Notes under the pieces: generated by a model | The model's input: the letters and a program-made list of their open reading frames with translations, nothing else | Database searches by the model: none | What the model was told of the DNA's origin: nothing | Assembly (NCBI GenBank): GCA_023410595.1 | Contig: JAEYPO010000019.1 | Coordinates: 1 to 64,000, forward strand | Length of the DNA: 64,000 nt | Reading direction: 5' to 3' | Source: Bacillota bacterium | Lineage (GTDB): Bacteria; Bacillota; Clostridia; Christensenellales; SZUA-584 | Shown here: piece by piece, positions 1 to 9,080 of the stretch | Layout of the letters: every line of letters begins with the position of its first letter | Numbering within the stretch: the first letter of the stretch is position 1 | Translations under genes and position numbers: made by a program

Positions 1-340
1 CATGATTCTTGTTTGTATTTTCAGGCAATCTGCTCTTCACTTCTTACCTTACATACAAGCGCGCTCTTTTAAAGAGCGCTCAACTATATTACCAAATCTC
101 CTGCTATATTGTCAACACTCTTTTGCACTCTTTTTTTACTTTTATATATTTATTTATTCTTGCCCGATTTTTCTTGTCCGTCATTTTTCGACACCATGTT
201 TTTTATTATTTCAAAGCCGTTGTATATTACTTTTTTAAAGCACACCATCAAGCCTCACGACTTGTCGTCTGTCGCTAAAGCTACGAAGTGACCCCCGTTA
301 TTAATCTTATCCTTATAATTTAAACTATTCGTCAATTTCG
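1..340. other. Non-coding stretch before the first gene
   Basis: I see no convincing gene here; the open frames are short, low in complexity and lack ribosome binding sites. The stretch holds a perfect 9-1-9 inverted repeat at 61-79 (arms GCGCTCTTT and AAAGAGCGC), which may be the 3' end of a transcript outside the window but has no clear U tract, and one degenerate copy of the dispersed repeat at 241-303. The remainder is AT-rich. Confidence 0.5.
241..303 (+). repeat. Dispersed repeat, copy A (degenerate)
   Basis: This copy keeps the AAGCCTCACGACTTG core and the ACCCCCGTTATTA end of the dispersed family. It carries an extra middle module (GTCGCTAAAGC) that is shared only with the copy at 30341. 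It lies upstream of the promoter at 341, so it is probably outside the downstream transcript. Confidence 0.6.
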
Positions 341-369
341 TTGACATGTGCCAAGGCGCTCATTAGAAT
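341..369 (+). promoter_or_regulatory. Sigma-A promoter of the MBL-fold gene
   Basis: A consensus -35 TTGACA (341-346) is followed by a 17-bp spacer and a -10 TAGAAT (364-369). The start codon at 405 is about 30 nt downstream of the expected transcription start and has the ribosome binding site GGAGG five bases before it. Confidence 0.75.
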
Positions 370-404
370 CAAATTTACAGTACTGTTAGTCTGCGGAGGT
401 TTAC

Positions 405-1292
405 ATGAGCAAACGATATAAACGCATCTTGGTAATATGCTTGGCATTGTTGCTGTGTTTTCTACTAATATGGATATTTACAAATGACACTCTGCAGCCG
501 GCCTTATCCCCATCTGACGTTGTTCTTAACATTATAATAAATAATGTAGGACAGGGAGACAGCATACTTGTAACGCTGGGCGATGAAACGATGCTAATAG
601 ACGCCGCGGAAAAGCACAAATCCGACGAAGTGCTTGATGAGCTTAAAAAGCATGCGGTCGACGATATCGATATACTTGTCGCGACGCATCCGCATTCAGA
701 CCATATCGGCGGGCTCAAAGCTGTTATAGACAATTACAGTATCGGCAGCGTTTATATTGCTGATACGCCGTCCAAAACAAAAACATTCAGCGAGCTTATG
801 GATACGATAAACGAAAAAGACATTCCTGTTTATGAAGCCTGCGCAGGCGTAACGTTCAGCCTTGGAGATGCCTCGTGCACTATAGTTTCTCCAGAAAGAA
901 CAGCCGATTACGACACGAACAACGAAAGCGTCGTTATATTTCTTGATTACGGCGATACGGAGTTTCTGTTCACAGGCGATATGGAACAGAAGGCGGAAGA
1001 AGCTCTTATTGCCAGCGGATATTATATTGACGCCGACGTGCTCAAAGTTGCGCATCACGGCTCTTCTACAGGCACGTCCGAAGCTTTTCTTAACGCTGTT
1101 TCTCCGGATTGCGCGGCTATAAGCTGCGGCGAAGGCAACTCCTATAAGCACCCCCATGATAAAACGCTCGATCTGCTGGATAGATACGGCGTGAAGACAT
1201 ACAGGACGGACATATTAGGAGATATAACGTTTGTCTCCGACGGACATAGCATCAGTGTCGTTACGGATAAAAACGCGTCTGATAGAAGCTGA
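405..1292 (+). CDS. Membrane-anchored or secreted MBL-fold hydrolase (ComEC C-terminal type)
   Basis: This 295-residue protein has an N-terminal hydrophobic segment at about residues 8-26, so it is likely membrane-anchored with the catalytic domain outside. The remainder is a metallo-beta-lactamase fold. Visible metal ligands are the HPHSDHIGG motif near residue 88, the FTGDM loop, and VAHHGSS followed by a KHPH motif near the C terminus. This set is typical of the hydrolase domain of the DNA-uptake protein ComEC and of free-standing relatives (ComA/Rec2-like), which are thought to act on nucleic acids or phosphoesters. The ComEC channel region is absent, so this is a stand-alone hydrolase and not a competence channel. 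GGAGG five bases before ATG supports the start. It converges with the AroE-like gene 11 bp downstream. The substrate is unknown. Confidence 0.85.
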   Translation: MSKRYKRILVICLALLLCFLLIWIFTNDTLQPALSPSDVVLNIIINNVGQGDSILVTLGDETMLIDAAEKHKSDEVLDELKKHAVDDIDILVATHPHSDHIGGLKAVIDNYSIGSVYIADTPSKTKTFSELMDTINEKDIPVYEACAGVTFSLGDASCTIVSPERTADYDTNNESVVIFLDYGDTEFLFTGDMEQKAEEALIASGYYIDADVLKVAHHGSSTGTSEAFLNAVSPDCAAISCGEGNSYKHPHDKTLDLLDRYGVKTYRTDILGDITFVSDGHSISVVTDKNASDRS

Positions 1293-1303
1293 CGTTTATC
1301 CGC

Positions 1304-2143
1304 TCATACCGCTTTCAGATTAGTTTTAACGCTTTCATACACCTTGGATATCACCGAGACGTTTATGCTGCCTTTACCGAGCCAGACCTCCAGCACGCCT
1401 ACTGACTGATAAAACAGCATGTCGAAGCCGTCTTTTGTTTCCGCTCCCAATTCCTTAGCTTTTTTAAGAAAGGCCGTGTTCCCGATATGCATGTCGTATA
1501 CGTATTTAAAGCTGTCATATGTATTGTTGTTTATTGATATCTCTGAAAACTCGTTTTCTAAGTCGATGCCGGCGGCGTTAATGGCGGCGCAGAAAGCATC
1601 GGTATCAGCAAGCCCGCTTATAACGCGCACTCTGTTTTTGTTGAACTTGCTTAAAAGCTTATCTTTCAATATAGCCGCATGCGAAGCGTTCCTTGATAAT
1701 ATAGTAAGAAACGCGCCTTTCTTTAGCAGCACGTTTGCGGCCGCGTATGCTGCGCCGCCCGAGCCTAATAGCAATACGTCCTTATCGTAAAGGTTGCCCA
1801 TAAAACCCACAAGGCTGCGTTCAAACGCTGCGCTGTCTGTGTTAAATCCAGTCATTTTCCCATTCTGAACGCTTACCGCGTTCACCGCTCCAATACTTTT
1901 CGCGTTTTCATCCAGCGCGTCGAGATGGGCAAGTATGTCCATCCTGTAAGGCGCGGAAACGGTAAACCCCGAAAATTCTGAGCGCAGCACGGGAAGCGCG
2001 GATAGAAACCTTTCCTTTTCAACGGGGAACGGTATGAACACTGCATTAACGCCCATCTCGTCAAAAAACGCGTTGTATATCTGAGGCGCCGACGAAGCGC
2101 TTACATCTTTGCCGAATATACCGTACGTTGAAAAACTATCCAT
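1304..2143 (-). CDS. Shikimate dehydrogenase-like protein with altered active site
   Basis: The 279-residue protein has the length and two-domain order of AroE: a substrate domain, then a Rossmann domain with LLLGSGGAAYAA at about 124-135, and a closing helix with Q in FYQSVGVLEVW. The substrate site is unusual. The family motif GNPIxHSxSPxxHN reads GKDVSASSAPQIYN, losing the His and the second Ser, and the NVTxPxK motif reads TVSAPYR, so the catalytic Lys (K65 in E. coli AroE) is Arg67. The Asp partner is kept in GFNTD (Asp103). Family knowledge makes the Lys-Asp pair central for shikimate oxidation, so I infer either changed substrate or weak activity. No other aromatic-pathway gene is near. 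It is a single gene, convergent with the hydrolase gene at 405. Confidence 0.75.
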   Translation of the reverse strand: MDSFSTYGIFGKDVSASSAPQIYNAFFDEMGVNAVFIPFPVEKERFLSALPVLRSEFSGFTVSAPYRMDILAHLDALDENAKSIGAVNAVSVQNGKMTGFNTDSAAFERSLVGFMGNLYDKDVLLLGSGGAAYAAANVLLKKGAFLTILSRNASHAAILKDKLLSKFNKNRVRVISGLADTDAFCAAINAAGIDLENEFSEISINNNTYDSFKYVYDMHIGNTAFLKKAKELGAETKDGFDMLFYQSVGVLEVWLGKGSINVSVISKVYESVKTNLKAV

Positions 2144-2282
2144 AAAAAATTCATCCTTATTATTATAGTAAGTACCATAATGCAGAATTAAACATGCAGA
2201 TTATCATATCACAAATTACATTAATTTCAATAGCGCCGCGTTGCGCTTCAAATATTATTTTTTTACGGAAAGAAAAGAATGG

Positions 2283-2306
2283 AAAAGGCAGGCTTACGCC
2301 TGCCTT
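2283..2306 (-). terminator. Rho-independent terminator after htrA
   Basis: Read on the minus strand, a perfect 7-bp stem (GGCAGGC and GCCTGCC, loop GTAA) is followed by TTTTCC and further U-rich sequence. It lies about 60 nt beyond the htrA stop codon and would end the regulator-kinase-htrA transcript. Confidence 0.75.
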
Positions 2307-2345
2307 GGGTACTGTCATAAAAGGTACGCGGCGAGGGGACACTGT

Positions 2346-2382
2346 ATTTACACCCTAGCTTTTGGCTTTATGGGGCCACGTA
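2346..2382 (+). repeat. Dispersed repeat, copy B, overlapping the htrA 3' end
   Basis: The copy reads TTTACACCCT, a short AGCTTTTGGCTTT core, and TGGGGCCACG. On the minus strand its last part encodes the final residues V-A-P and the TAA stop of HtrA, so the repeat marks and partly forms the 3' end of the gene. Confidence 0.65.
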
Positions 2383-3783
2383 GTCTAAGCCCATGTTGTT
2401 CTGGTCGCCCACCGTTATCTTTGCCTTATATTCCTGACCGGCCCTCCAGACCGTGATATCCAGCACGTCTCCTACGTTGTGCGCTTGAAGTATGCTCTTT
2501 AGCTCTTCGACCGTCTTAACCGCGGTTCCGTCAAGAGTAGTGATTATATCGGAAGGTTCGATACCCGCGACGTCCGCCGGGCTTTCCTGTATGACCTTGA
2601 CCACAGTTACGCCTTCGGGAGATCCGCTTGGGTTATATGTGTTAGTTTCATCCACAAGGCAGCTTATCCCGATTCCGGGGCGCTGCACGCTGCCTTTCGT
2701 GATAAGCTGTTCGATTATAGGCTGCGCGGTATCCATAGGAATAGAAAAGCCTATTCCTTCTGTTCCTATCGGCATGCCGTAATCGTCATATCCGGCGAGA
2801 TACGTTTTCAGCGTATTTATGCCTATTACTTCGCCCTTTAAATTTACAAGCGGGCCGCCGCTGTTGCCGGGGTTGATGGCGGCGTCCGTCTGTATGTACT
2901 TCTGGCTGTACCCGTTCGTCGTTATCTCACGGTTGAGCGCGCTCACTATCCCCGACGTTACGCTGCCGGCAAGCTCAGAGCCGAGCGGGTTTCCTATCGC
3001 CACTACCGTCTCGCCCACCTGTAGCGCTTCCGAGTTTCCTATTGCCGCGGGCGTCAGGCCTGCCGCGTCTATCTTTATTACGGCAAGATCCGCGGTAATA
3101 TCAGAGCCTACCAGAGAAGCGGGATATTCGGTGCCGTCAAACAGTGTAACTTTGATGGAATCGCTGCCTTTTGTGACATGGTTGTTCGTTACTATATATC
3201 CGTCCGCCGATACTATGAATCCCGTGCCGTAACCATATTCCTTCTCGGTCGCTCCCTGGCCGAAGGCCATCTGTTTAGCGCTTACCGACACGCCCACTAC
3301 CGACGGGCCTACCTGTTTCGCTATCTGTATTATGGGGCTCTGGGAATAGTCTATGGCTGGCGCCTGTCCGCCGATATTGGGATTATCGGTAGTAAGAGGC
3401 CTATCCTCCGCCGGGGAGTTGTTGTGGATGCCGTTGTTTCCCGGCTGCAGGGCTTGCTGCGATGGAGTAGCCAGCGCTACGTCTCTGCCGTTGTTTGCAA
3501 TAAAGTCGTTCCCTATAACAAACACGCCGACGGCACAGCCCGCAATAAGGCTCAGTGCCATCAACACGGCGACAATAGCGCCTTTGCTGCGTTTCTTAGA
3601 CTTTTTATTCGGCCCCTGAGGCCCGCCGCCGCTTACATTTCCGTAATAGCCGCCGGAAAAACCTCCGGGCTGCCAGCCTTGCCCTCCAAGGTTATCGCCC
3701 TTGTAAGCCTGCTGCTCGGGAGCGCCGCTGTTATTATAACCGCCGGTTTCATTTCCTGTCGGTCTAAAATCGTTGTTATCCAT
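2368..3783 (-). CDS. htrA: HtrA/DegP-family serine protease with PDZ domain
   Basis: This is a 471-residue membrane-anchored protease of envelope quality control. The order is a Gly/Asn/Gln-rich cytoplasmic tail (about 1-60), one transmembrane segment at about 65-87, a low-complexity linker, a trypsin-like domain and a C-terminal PDZ domain. The catalytic triad is visible in IVTNNHVT (His), DLAVIKID (Asp) and PGNSGGP (Ser); the PDZ carries the GIEPSDIITTLDG element. ATG at 3783 is chosen because GGAGG lies five bases before it. The gene follows a response regulator and a sensor kinase on the same strand, as in CssRS-HtrA type stress modules, although a 155-bp gap with a repeat separates it from the kinase. 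The last three residues and stop come from a dispersed repeat. Confidence 0.93.
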   Translation of the reverse strand: MDNNDFRPTGNETGGYNNSGAPEQQAYKGDNLGGQGWQPGGFSGGYYGNVSGGGPQGPNKKSKKRSKGAIVAVLMALSLIAGCAVGVFVIGNDFIANNGRDVALATPSQQALQPGNNGIHNNSPAEDRPLTTDNPNIGGQAPAIDYSQSPIIQIAKQVGPSVVGVSVSAKQMAFGQGATEKEYGYGTGFIVSADGYIVTNNHVTKGSDSIKVTLFDGTEYPASLVGSDITADLAVIKIDAAGLTPAAIGNSEALQVGETVVAIGNPLGSELAGSVTSGIVSALNREITTNGYSQKYIQTDAAINPGNSGGPLVNLKGEVIGINTLKTYLAGYDDYGMPIGTEGIGFSIPMDTAQPIIEQLITKGSVQRPGIGISCLVDETNTYNPSGSPEGVTVVKVIQESPADVAGIEPSDIITTLDGTAVKTVEELKSILQAHNVGDVLDITVWRAGQEYKAKITVGDQNNMGLDYVAP

Positions 3784-3882
3784 ACACACCTCCAAAAATA
3801 TAGCTTTCTTCAGCTTCCCTAATTATATCCAGATTATTTGAACAAATTAGAAACGGGAAGTAAACAATGCGTTACATAACTG

Positions 3883-3953
3883 CCGCCCCATCAAGTCTCA
3901 CGACTTGCCGGGGACCCCGTTTGCCACCCCAAAAAGCCTCACGTCTTTTCGGA
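3883..3953 (+). repeat. Dispersed repeat, copy C (two units) at the kinase 3' end
   Basis: The first unit reads CCGCCCC, ATCAAGTCTCACGACTTG and CCGGGGACCCCGTTT. The second reads CCACCCC, AAAAAGCCTCACGTCTTTTC and GGAG. The second unit encodes, on the minus strand, the last residues S-E-K-T and the TGA stop of the histidine kinase. It sits between the kinase and htrA and could weaken read-through between them. Confidence 0.75.
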
Positions 3954-5423
3954 GTTGCTGATATTCTGTTTTTTCACTTTACCCAAAGAACGCGTCAGCG
4001 TGAACGTAAACGTAGTCCCTTTACCGACCGCCGACTGCAGTGTTATTTTTTCACCGTGCTGCATTATTATCCGCTTTGCTATTGATAAACCAATGCCCGT
4101 GCCCGGCGTGTTTCTGCTGTGCGATTTGTCAACTTTATAGAAGCGCTCGAACACATATTGCTGTTCCTTTGGCGGTATGCCTTCGCCCGTGTCTGATACA
4201 TTGACATAAACCTTGTTTTCCACCACATGAGTCCACACCTTGAGCTCTCCGCCCTCGTATGAGAACTTTACAGCGTTGTCTATAAGGTTTGTAACGACCT
4301 GCGATATGCGGTCTTCGTCCGCCCACACCATCAGCTTTTCTTCCCCGAGATTAACGTTGACTATGAGCTTTTTTTCCTCTATGCGCTGCTCGAACACTAT
4401 TATGCAGCGCCTTATTAGCTCGTTGATGTCGAATTCGCTCAGCTCCATCGGAAACTGCCCGGACTCTATCTTGGCAAGGCTTAGAAGGTCGGTTATTAGC
4501 GCGCTCATGCGCTTCGTTTCTCCCAGCACGATCTCAAGATATTTATCCCTGTCCTCAACCTCTATCGCCCGGTCGAGCATACCCTGTATGAAGCCCTGAA
4601 CGGACGCGAGCGGGGTTCTCAATTCGTGCGACACGTTGGCTATGAACGTGTTGCGCAGCGAATCCTGCAGCTTTAACTCCTCCGCCATCTTGTTGAACGT
4701 TACGGCAAGCTCGCCTATCTCGTCCTTTGTCATGGGCTTGACTCTCCAGTCGAGGTTGCCCCTTGAAAGCTCCGCAGCGGCAAGCGACACCGCTTTTATG
4801 GGCCGCACGATATGTCTTGACAGTATGAACACGAGTATGGACGCGAATATGATTGATATAAGCAGCGGGAAGAAAACCTGTCTGAATATGTCGTTAATAC
4901 CGACGCCTACGTCTTCTACTTCCTTATGCACCATAATAGAGCCTATTATCGTATCGCCTAACAGCGGGTCTTTAATGATGAGCGGTATGGCGACGGACAT
5001 AACGACTTCCTTAAATGTATTGTCTACGTTGGAAATAAGCTTTGCGGAGTTTCCCTTCAGCGTCTCTTCAAAAAAACGGGCGATGCTTCTTGACGAGACG
5101 TTGTCTTCAATATCGCCCTTGCCCTCGGGATCGGCGTACATGTAAGGTGTTCCCAGATTGGTGTATATCCATATGACCGTCCCCTCGTCCCTGGCTTTTT
5201 GCAGCAGCTTTGCTTCTAACTCCTTCTCAGTTGTTTTCCAGTAATACGTATCCGTAATCCAGTCGTTGATTTCCTGCGCGTTGCCTATCATGTTGTCCAT
5301 CTGCGTACTTAAGTACTGGTTCCTCAGCGTGTTGAAAAAAATGCCGCCCACAAGAGTGAACGCCATAAGTATGATGAGCAGATACACAAAAAGCATGCGC
5401 AGAAACAGCGACTTCCCCATCAT
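3939..5423 (-). CDS. Sensor histidine kinase (HAMP, HisKA, HATPase)
   Basis: This 494-residue membrane sensor kinase has two transmembrane segments (about 9-29 and 187-208) flanking an extracellular sensor region of about 160 residues. A HAMP linker follows (about 210-262), then a dimerisation helix with the phosphorylatable His in NVSHELRTPLASVQG and an ATPase domain with DTGEGIPP and GTGIGLSIAKR. Its start ATG overlaps the stop of the upstream response regulator by four bases, so the two are translationally coupled and form a pair. The architecture is of the PhoR/ResE/CssS group; the downstream htrA suggests an envelope-stress role, which is inference. The C-terminal four residues and stop codon lie inside a dispersed repeat. 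Confidence 0.93.
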   Translation of the reverse strand: MMGKSLFLRMLFVYLLIILMAFTLVGGIFFNTLRNQYLSTQMDNMIGNAQEINDWITDTYYWKTTEKELEAKLLQKARDEGTVIWIYTNLGTPYMYADPEGKGDIEDNVSSRSIARFFEETLKGNSAKLISNVDNTFKEVVMSVAIPLIIKDPLLGDTIIGSIMVHKEVEDVGVGINDIFRQVFFPLLISIIFASILVFILSRHIVRPIKAVSLAAAELSRGNLDWRVKPMTKDEIGELAVTFNKMAEELKLQDSLRNTFIANVSHELRTPLASVQGFIQGMLDRAIEVEDRDKYLEIVLGETKRMSALITDLLSLAKIESGQFPMELSEFDINELIRRCIIVFEQRIEEKKLIVNVNLGEEKLMVWADEDRISQVVTNLIDNAVKFSYEGGELKVWTHVVENKVYVNVSDTGEGIPPKEQQYVFERFYKVDKSHSRNTPGTGIGLSIAKRIIMQHGEKITLQSAVGKGTTFTFTLTRSLGKVKKQNISNSEKT

Positions 5424-6100
5424 CTGACCTCGAACTTGTATCCTACGCCCCAGACCGTCTTAATCTCCCAGTTCGGGCCCTGGTCAAACAGCTTCTTGCG
5501 GAGCCGCTTTATGTGCACGTCCACCGTTCTCGAGTCGCCGAAAAACTCAAAGTCCCAGACCTGCTGCAGCAGCTGCTCGCGCGTATAAACCTTGTTAGGA
5601 TGCGACGCAAGGAAGGAAAGCAATTCTATCTCCTTGGGCGGCATCTCAACGATCTCGTTTTTATATGTTACGGTGTAGTTGGCCATGTTAATAACAAGGT
5701 CGGGGAACGCTATCTCGGCGGGACCTTCCTCCTGCTTGTTCGCCCTTCTCGTCACGGCTTTTACGCGCGCTATGAATTCCTTGGGGTCGAACGGCTTTAC
5801 TATATAGTCGTCCGCGCCAAGCTCCAATCCCAGCACCTTGTCGAATGTTTCCCCCTTTGCCGTCAGCATGATTACGGGCACGTCGCTCGTTTTTCTTATC
5901 TGCTTGAGCACTTCCCATCCGTCTTTTTTGGGCATCATTATATCGAGCACTATAAGTTCGGGCGTCTCGCGGAAGAACTCGTCAAGCCCCGCCTGCCCGT
6001 CGTAGGCAAGCGTCGCTTTATAGCCCTCTTTTTGCAGATACAGTTTTATGACTTCGCAGATGTTTTTGTCGTCATCTATAACAAGAATGTATTTAGACAT
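5420..6100 (-). CDS. OmpR-family response regulator
   Basis: The protein has a receiver domain (about 1-120) with the acidic pocket in VIDDDKNI, the phosphorylated Asp in IVLDIMMPKKDG and a conserved Lys in VKPFDPKEF, followed by a winged-helix DNA-binding domain ending in KTVWGVGYKFE. The start at 6100 (226 residues) is preferred over an in-frame ATG 30 bases upstream because GAGGTGA lies six bases before it, and the shorter form matches the family N terminus. It is the first gene of the regulator-kinase pair, coupled to the kinase by a 4-base overlap, and likely controls htrA. Confidence 0.94.
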   Translation of the reverse strand: MSKYILVIDDDKNICEVIKLYLQKEGYKATLAYDGQAGLDEFFRETPELIVLDIMMPKKDGWEVLKQIRKTSDVPVIMLTAKGETFDKVLGLELGADDYIVKPFDPKEFIARVKAVTRRANKQEEGPAEIAFPDLVINMANYTVTYKNEIVEMPPKEIELLSFLASHPNKVYTREQLLQQVWDFEFFGDSRTVDVHIKRLRKKLFDQGPNWEIKTVWGVGYKFEVR

Positions 6101-6185
6101 GCTGTTCACCTCAGTGTAATTATAATTCAACGGCAGTAATAAACAAATATATGCAATATTATTTCACCGTTTATTCATAAAACAT

Positions 6186-6620
6186 TCATACTTCAATTAC
6201 TTCAATACCGTTTTGTTTAAGCAGCGCGCTCGTTACTCCCATGCCCGGCTTAAGCTTGCCCGAAAACGTGCCGTCGTATATGGCAGCAACGCCGCACGAT
6301 GGGCTTTTCGATTTCATATAGGCGCGCTTCGCGCCGCAGGCTTTTGCCGCGGCTAGCGTTTTCATGGCGCCTTCAAGAAATTCCTGAGTCCTGTCGCTTC
6401 CGTCCTGCCCGAGGACGCACGCTCTGCCTTGCAGCACGTCCTCACCGTCGCCGCCCGCTATCTCGGAGGGGCAGCGCGGTATCTTCATACCCGCGAGGCA
6501 TTCGGGGCAAACTGCTTTTACCTTGCCCTGCTCGTAAAGCCGCTTTATCTTTGCGTCCTCCCTCGCCTCGCCGTCGTATCTGCACTTTTTTCCGATGAGG
6601 CATGCGCTTGCTATATCCAT
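6186..6620 (-). CDS. DUF523 family protein
   Basis: This 144-residue cytosolic protein begins with the family signature SACLIGKKCRYDG and keeps VCPECLAGMKIPRCPSEI and a late SPSCGV motif. The conserved cysteines suggest a metal or Fe-S centre or a thiol chemistry role, but no function is established for the stand-alone family as far as I know. It starts eight bases after the mutS2 stop codon and is probably co-transcribed with it; the link to DNA processing is positional only. Confidence 0.85.
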   Translation of the reverse strand: MDIASACLIGKKCRYDGEAREDAKIKRLYEQGKVKAVCPECLAGMKIPRCPSEIAGGDGEDVLQGRACVLGQDGSDRTQEFLEGAMKTLAAAKACGAKRAYMKSKSPSCGVAAIYDGTFSGKLKPGMGVTSALLKQNGIEVIEV

Positions 6621-6628
6621 ACAGTCAC

Positions 6629-8971
6629 CTACTTCTGCTTAAGTGTAACGATAGTTACTCCCGAATCGCCTTCGCCGTACCTTCCGAGGCGGTATTCTTC
6701 GACATGGCTGTGCGACTTTAAGAAGTCCTTAATGCCTGAGCGCAGCACGCCCGTTCCCTTGCCATGTATTATAGATACCTCATTAAGCCCCGATAAAAAC
6801 GCGTCGTCTAAGTATTTATCCACTTCAAGCACGGCCTCGTCCAGCGTCATGCCGCGCACGTCTATCTCTAGCCCCGCGGGAGCAACGCTTCTTTTAACGC
6901 CGCTTACGCGCGATACCTGCCTGTCCGCCTTGGTTAGCTCCACCTCCCCGAGCGGCACGGTGAGCTTCAGCACGCCCGCCTGCACGTACACGCTGCCGCC
7001 CTTGGGCTCTTTGAGAACAGTCGCTTTTATGCCGTGGCTCAAGAGCTGCACGGTGTCACCCACGGATATGTCGCCCGGCTTTATGTCGCTTTTGATTTCC
7101 TTCTTACTGCGCAGCTTTGAGGACGTATGCTCTATTTTTTCGGAAAGCTGCTTCCTTGCCGCGTTGATGTCCTCCTGCCTTGCAGCTTGCGCGGTCTTTA
7201 GCTCTTTTATCACAAGCTCGGCCTCTTCGCGCGCTTCCTTGAGTATCTCCAGCGCCTTTTCATTAGCGGTGTCAATTATCTTCTGGCTCCTGTCCTTTGC
7301 CTTTTTAAGCTCAGTGTCCGTTTTGTCCTTTATGGACTGAGCAGTGCGGCGGAAGCTCTCCGCCTCCTGCTCCTTTCTCAGCGCAAGCTCCCGCTGCTTT
7401 TCAGCCTCGCCAATAAGCTGCTCGAACTTCACCGTCTCTTCCGACATATGCTGCCTCGCGCGCTCTATTATGGCTTCGCCAAGCCCCAGCTTTTTCGATA
7501 TCTCAAACGCGTTCGAAACGCCGGGTATGCCCATTATCAGCCTGTACGTGGGGCTGAGCGTCTTTACGTTAAACTCCATGCACGCGTTCTCATACACGTC
7601 GCTTGCGGTAGCAAACGCCTTTATCTCGCTGTAGTGCGTCGTTGCGAGCACAAAGCTGCCCCTCGCCGCCAGTTCCTCCAGTATAGCCATCGCGAGCGCC
7701 GCGCCTTCTGCAGGGTCGGTGCCCGCGCCCAGTTCGTCGAGCAGCACCAGCGAGCCGCCGTCCGCCGACTTGGTTATGCGCGTTATGTTGGACATATGCG
7801 ACGAGAACGTGCTGAGGCTCTGCGCTATGCTCTGCTCGTCGCCTATGTCGGCAAAAAGCCCGGTAAACACCGGCAGCGTCGTTCCCGCGTCCGCGGGCAG
7901 GAACATGCCGCACTGCGCCATAAGCGCGAGCAGCCCGGTAAGCTTCAGCGTCACCGTCTTGCCGCCCGTATTCGGGCCCGTTATTATAAGGCCGCTGCGT
8001 CCCTCGCCTATGCTTAATGAAACAGGCACGACGTTTTTTGCGTCAATCAGCGGATGACGGCCGTTTTTAATTATTATGCGCTTTTCCGCCGTTACCGCAG
8101 GCGGCGACGCCTTCATGTACGATGCGAGCGCGGCTTTGGCGAATATTAAGTCGAGCTGTGTCAGTATCTCAAGGTCGTATTTAAGCTGCTGCCAGTATTC
8201 GCGCAGCGACTCGCTGAACACATGAAGTATACGCTCTATTTCGGCGGCTTCCGCAAGCTCCAGCTCGCGCAGCCTGTTGTTCGCCTCGACGACCTCCATA
8301 GGCTCAATGAATACCGTCTGCCCGCTCCCCGACTGGTCGTGTATGAGCCCCTTTACGTTTTTCCTGTGCTCCTGCTTTACGGGCACTACATAGCGCCCGT
8401 TTCTCATAGTAACTATGGCGTCCTGAAGGTAATCCTTATTGAGCGCCGAGCGTATTATAGCGTCCAGCTTTTCGCGTATGCCTTCGTTCTCGCGTATTAT
8501 CTTTCTTCTTATGCTGAAAAGCTCGGGCGACGCACCGTCGGAAAGCTCGTCTTCGCCCGCTATCGCGCCGTCAAGCTCCGCTATCAGCTTTTCCGAATAA
8601 AACAGCCCCTCCGCCATATCGGGGAGCATATTCGTTCCGGTGTCCTGCTTTTTAAGTCCGTTCTTTGCGCGGCGCGCCGATTTCATCACGCCGAGTATGC
8701 GCAGCAGCTCTCTGCACCCTAAGTCCGCGCCCGCTTTCAACCGGAGCGTCTCGGACGATATGTCCGAAAACGAGCTTATCGGGAGCGACGGCTCGCGCAT
8801 GATAACGCTCTCCGCCTCCAGCGTCTCGGCCTGAAGCCTTAAAACGCGCTGCATGGTCTTTTCGGGACGCAGCACTTTCGCCGCCTGCCTGCCCGGATCG
8901 GACAAAGCTTTATCAGACAGCATATTCAGTATCTTATCGAATTCCAGTTTTTCAAAAACCCGGTCGTTCAT
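6629..8971 (-). CDS. mutS2: Endonuclease MutS2
   Basis: At 780 residues this has normal MutS2 length. It lacks the mismatch-recognition domains of MutS and starts with the core/lever region (about 1-310). The ATPase follows, with Walker A GPNTGGKT and LDELGAGTDPAEG, then a long charged coiled coil (about 510-630) and a C-terminal Smr nuclease domain with LDVRGMTLDEA and IIHGKGTGVLR. In Bacillus the protein acts on collided ribosomes and in Helicobacter suppresses recombination; which role holds here cannot be read from the sequence. It heads a two-gene unit with the DUF523 gene. Confidence 0.95.
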   Translation of the reverse strand: MNDRVFEKLEFDKILNMLSDKALSDPGRQAAKVLRPEKTMQRVLRLQAETLEAESVIMREPSLPISSFSDISSETLRLKAGADLGCRELLRILGVMKSARRAKNGLKKQDTGTNMLPDMAEGLFYSEKLIAELDGAIAGEDELSDGASPELFSIRRKIIRENEGIREKLDAIIRSALNKDYLQDAIVTMRNGRYVVPVKQEHRKNVKGLIHDQSGSGQTVFIEPMEVVEANNRLRELELAEAAEIERILHVFSESLREYWQQLKYDLEILTQLDLIFAKAALASYMKASPPAVTAEKRIIIKNGRHPLIDAKNVVPVSLSIGEGRSGLIITGPNTGGKTVTLKLTGLLALMAQCGMFLPADAGTTLPVFTGLFADIGDEQSIAQSLSTFSSHMSNITRITKSADGGSLVLLDELGAGTDPAEGAALAMAILEELAARGSFVLATTHYSEIKAFATASDVYENACMEFNVKTLSPTYRLIMGIPGVSNAFEISKKLGLGEAIIERARQHMSEETVKFEQLIGEAEKQRELALRKEQEAESFRRTAQSIKDKTDTELKKAKDRSQKIIDTANEKALEILKEAREEAELVIKELKTAQAARQEDINAARKQLSEKIEHTSSKLRSKKEIKSDIKPGDISVGDTVQLLSHGIKATVLKEPKGGSVYVQAGVLKLTVPLGEVELTKADRQVSRVSGVKRSVAPAGLEIDVRGMTLDEAVLEVDKYLDDAFLSGLNEVSIIHGKGTGVLRSGIKDFLKSHSHVEEYRLGRYGEGDSGVTIVTLKQK

Positions 8972-9080
8972 AAAATTCCTTTTCCTTAAGTTGCTTTTAT
9001 ATTACCACGCCGCACGCGTCATTAACAAATAAAACCGTTTTTTTCATGCGGCCTTTTTATAAACATAATTATATCCGGCG

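Noticed and set aside
61..79. Intrinsic terminator at the window start
   Set aside because: The perfect inverted repeat has a one-base centre and no U tract on either strand; the upstream context is missing.
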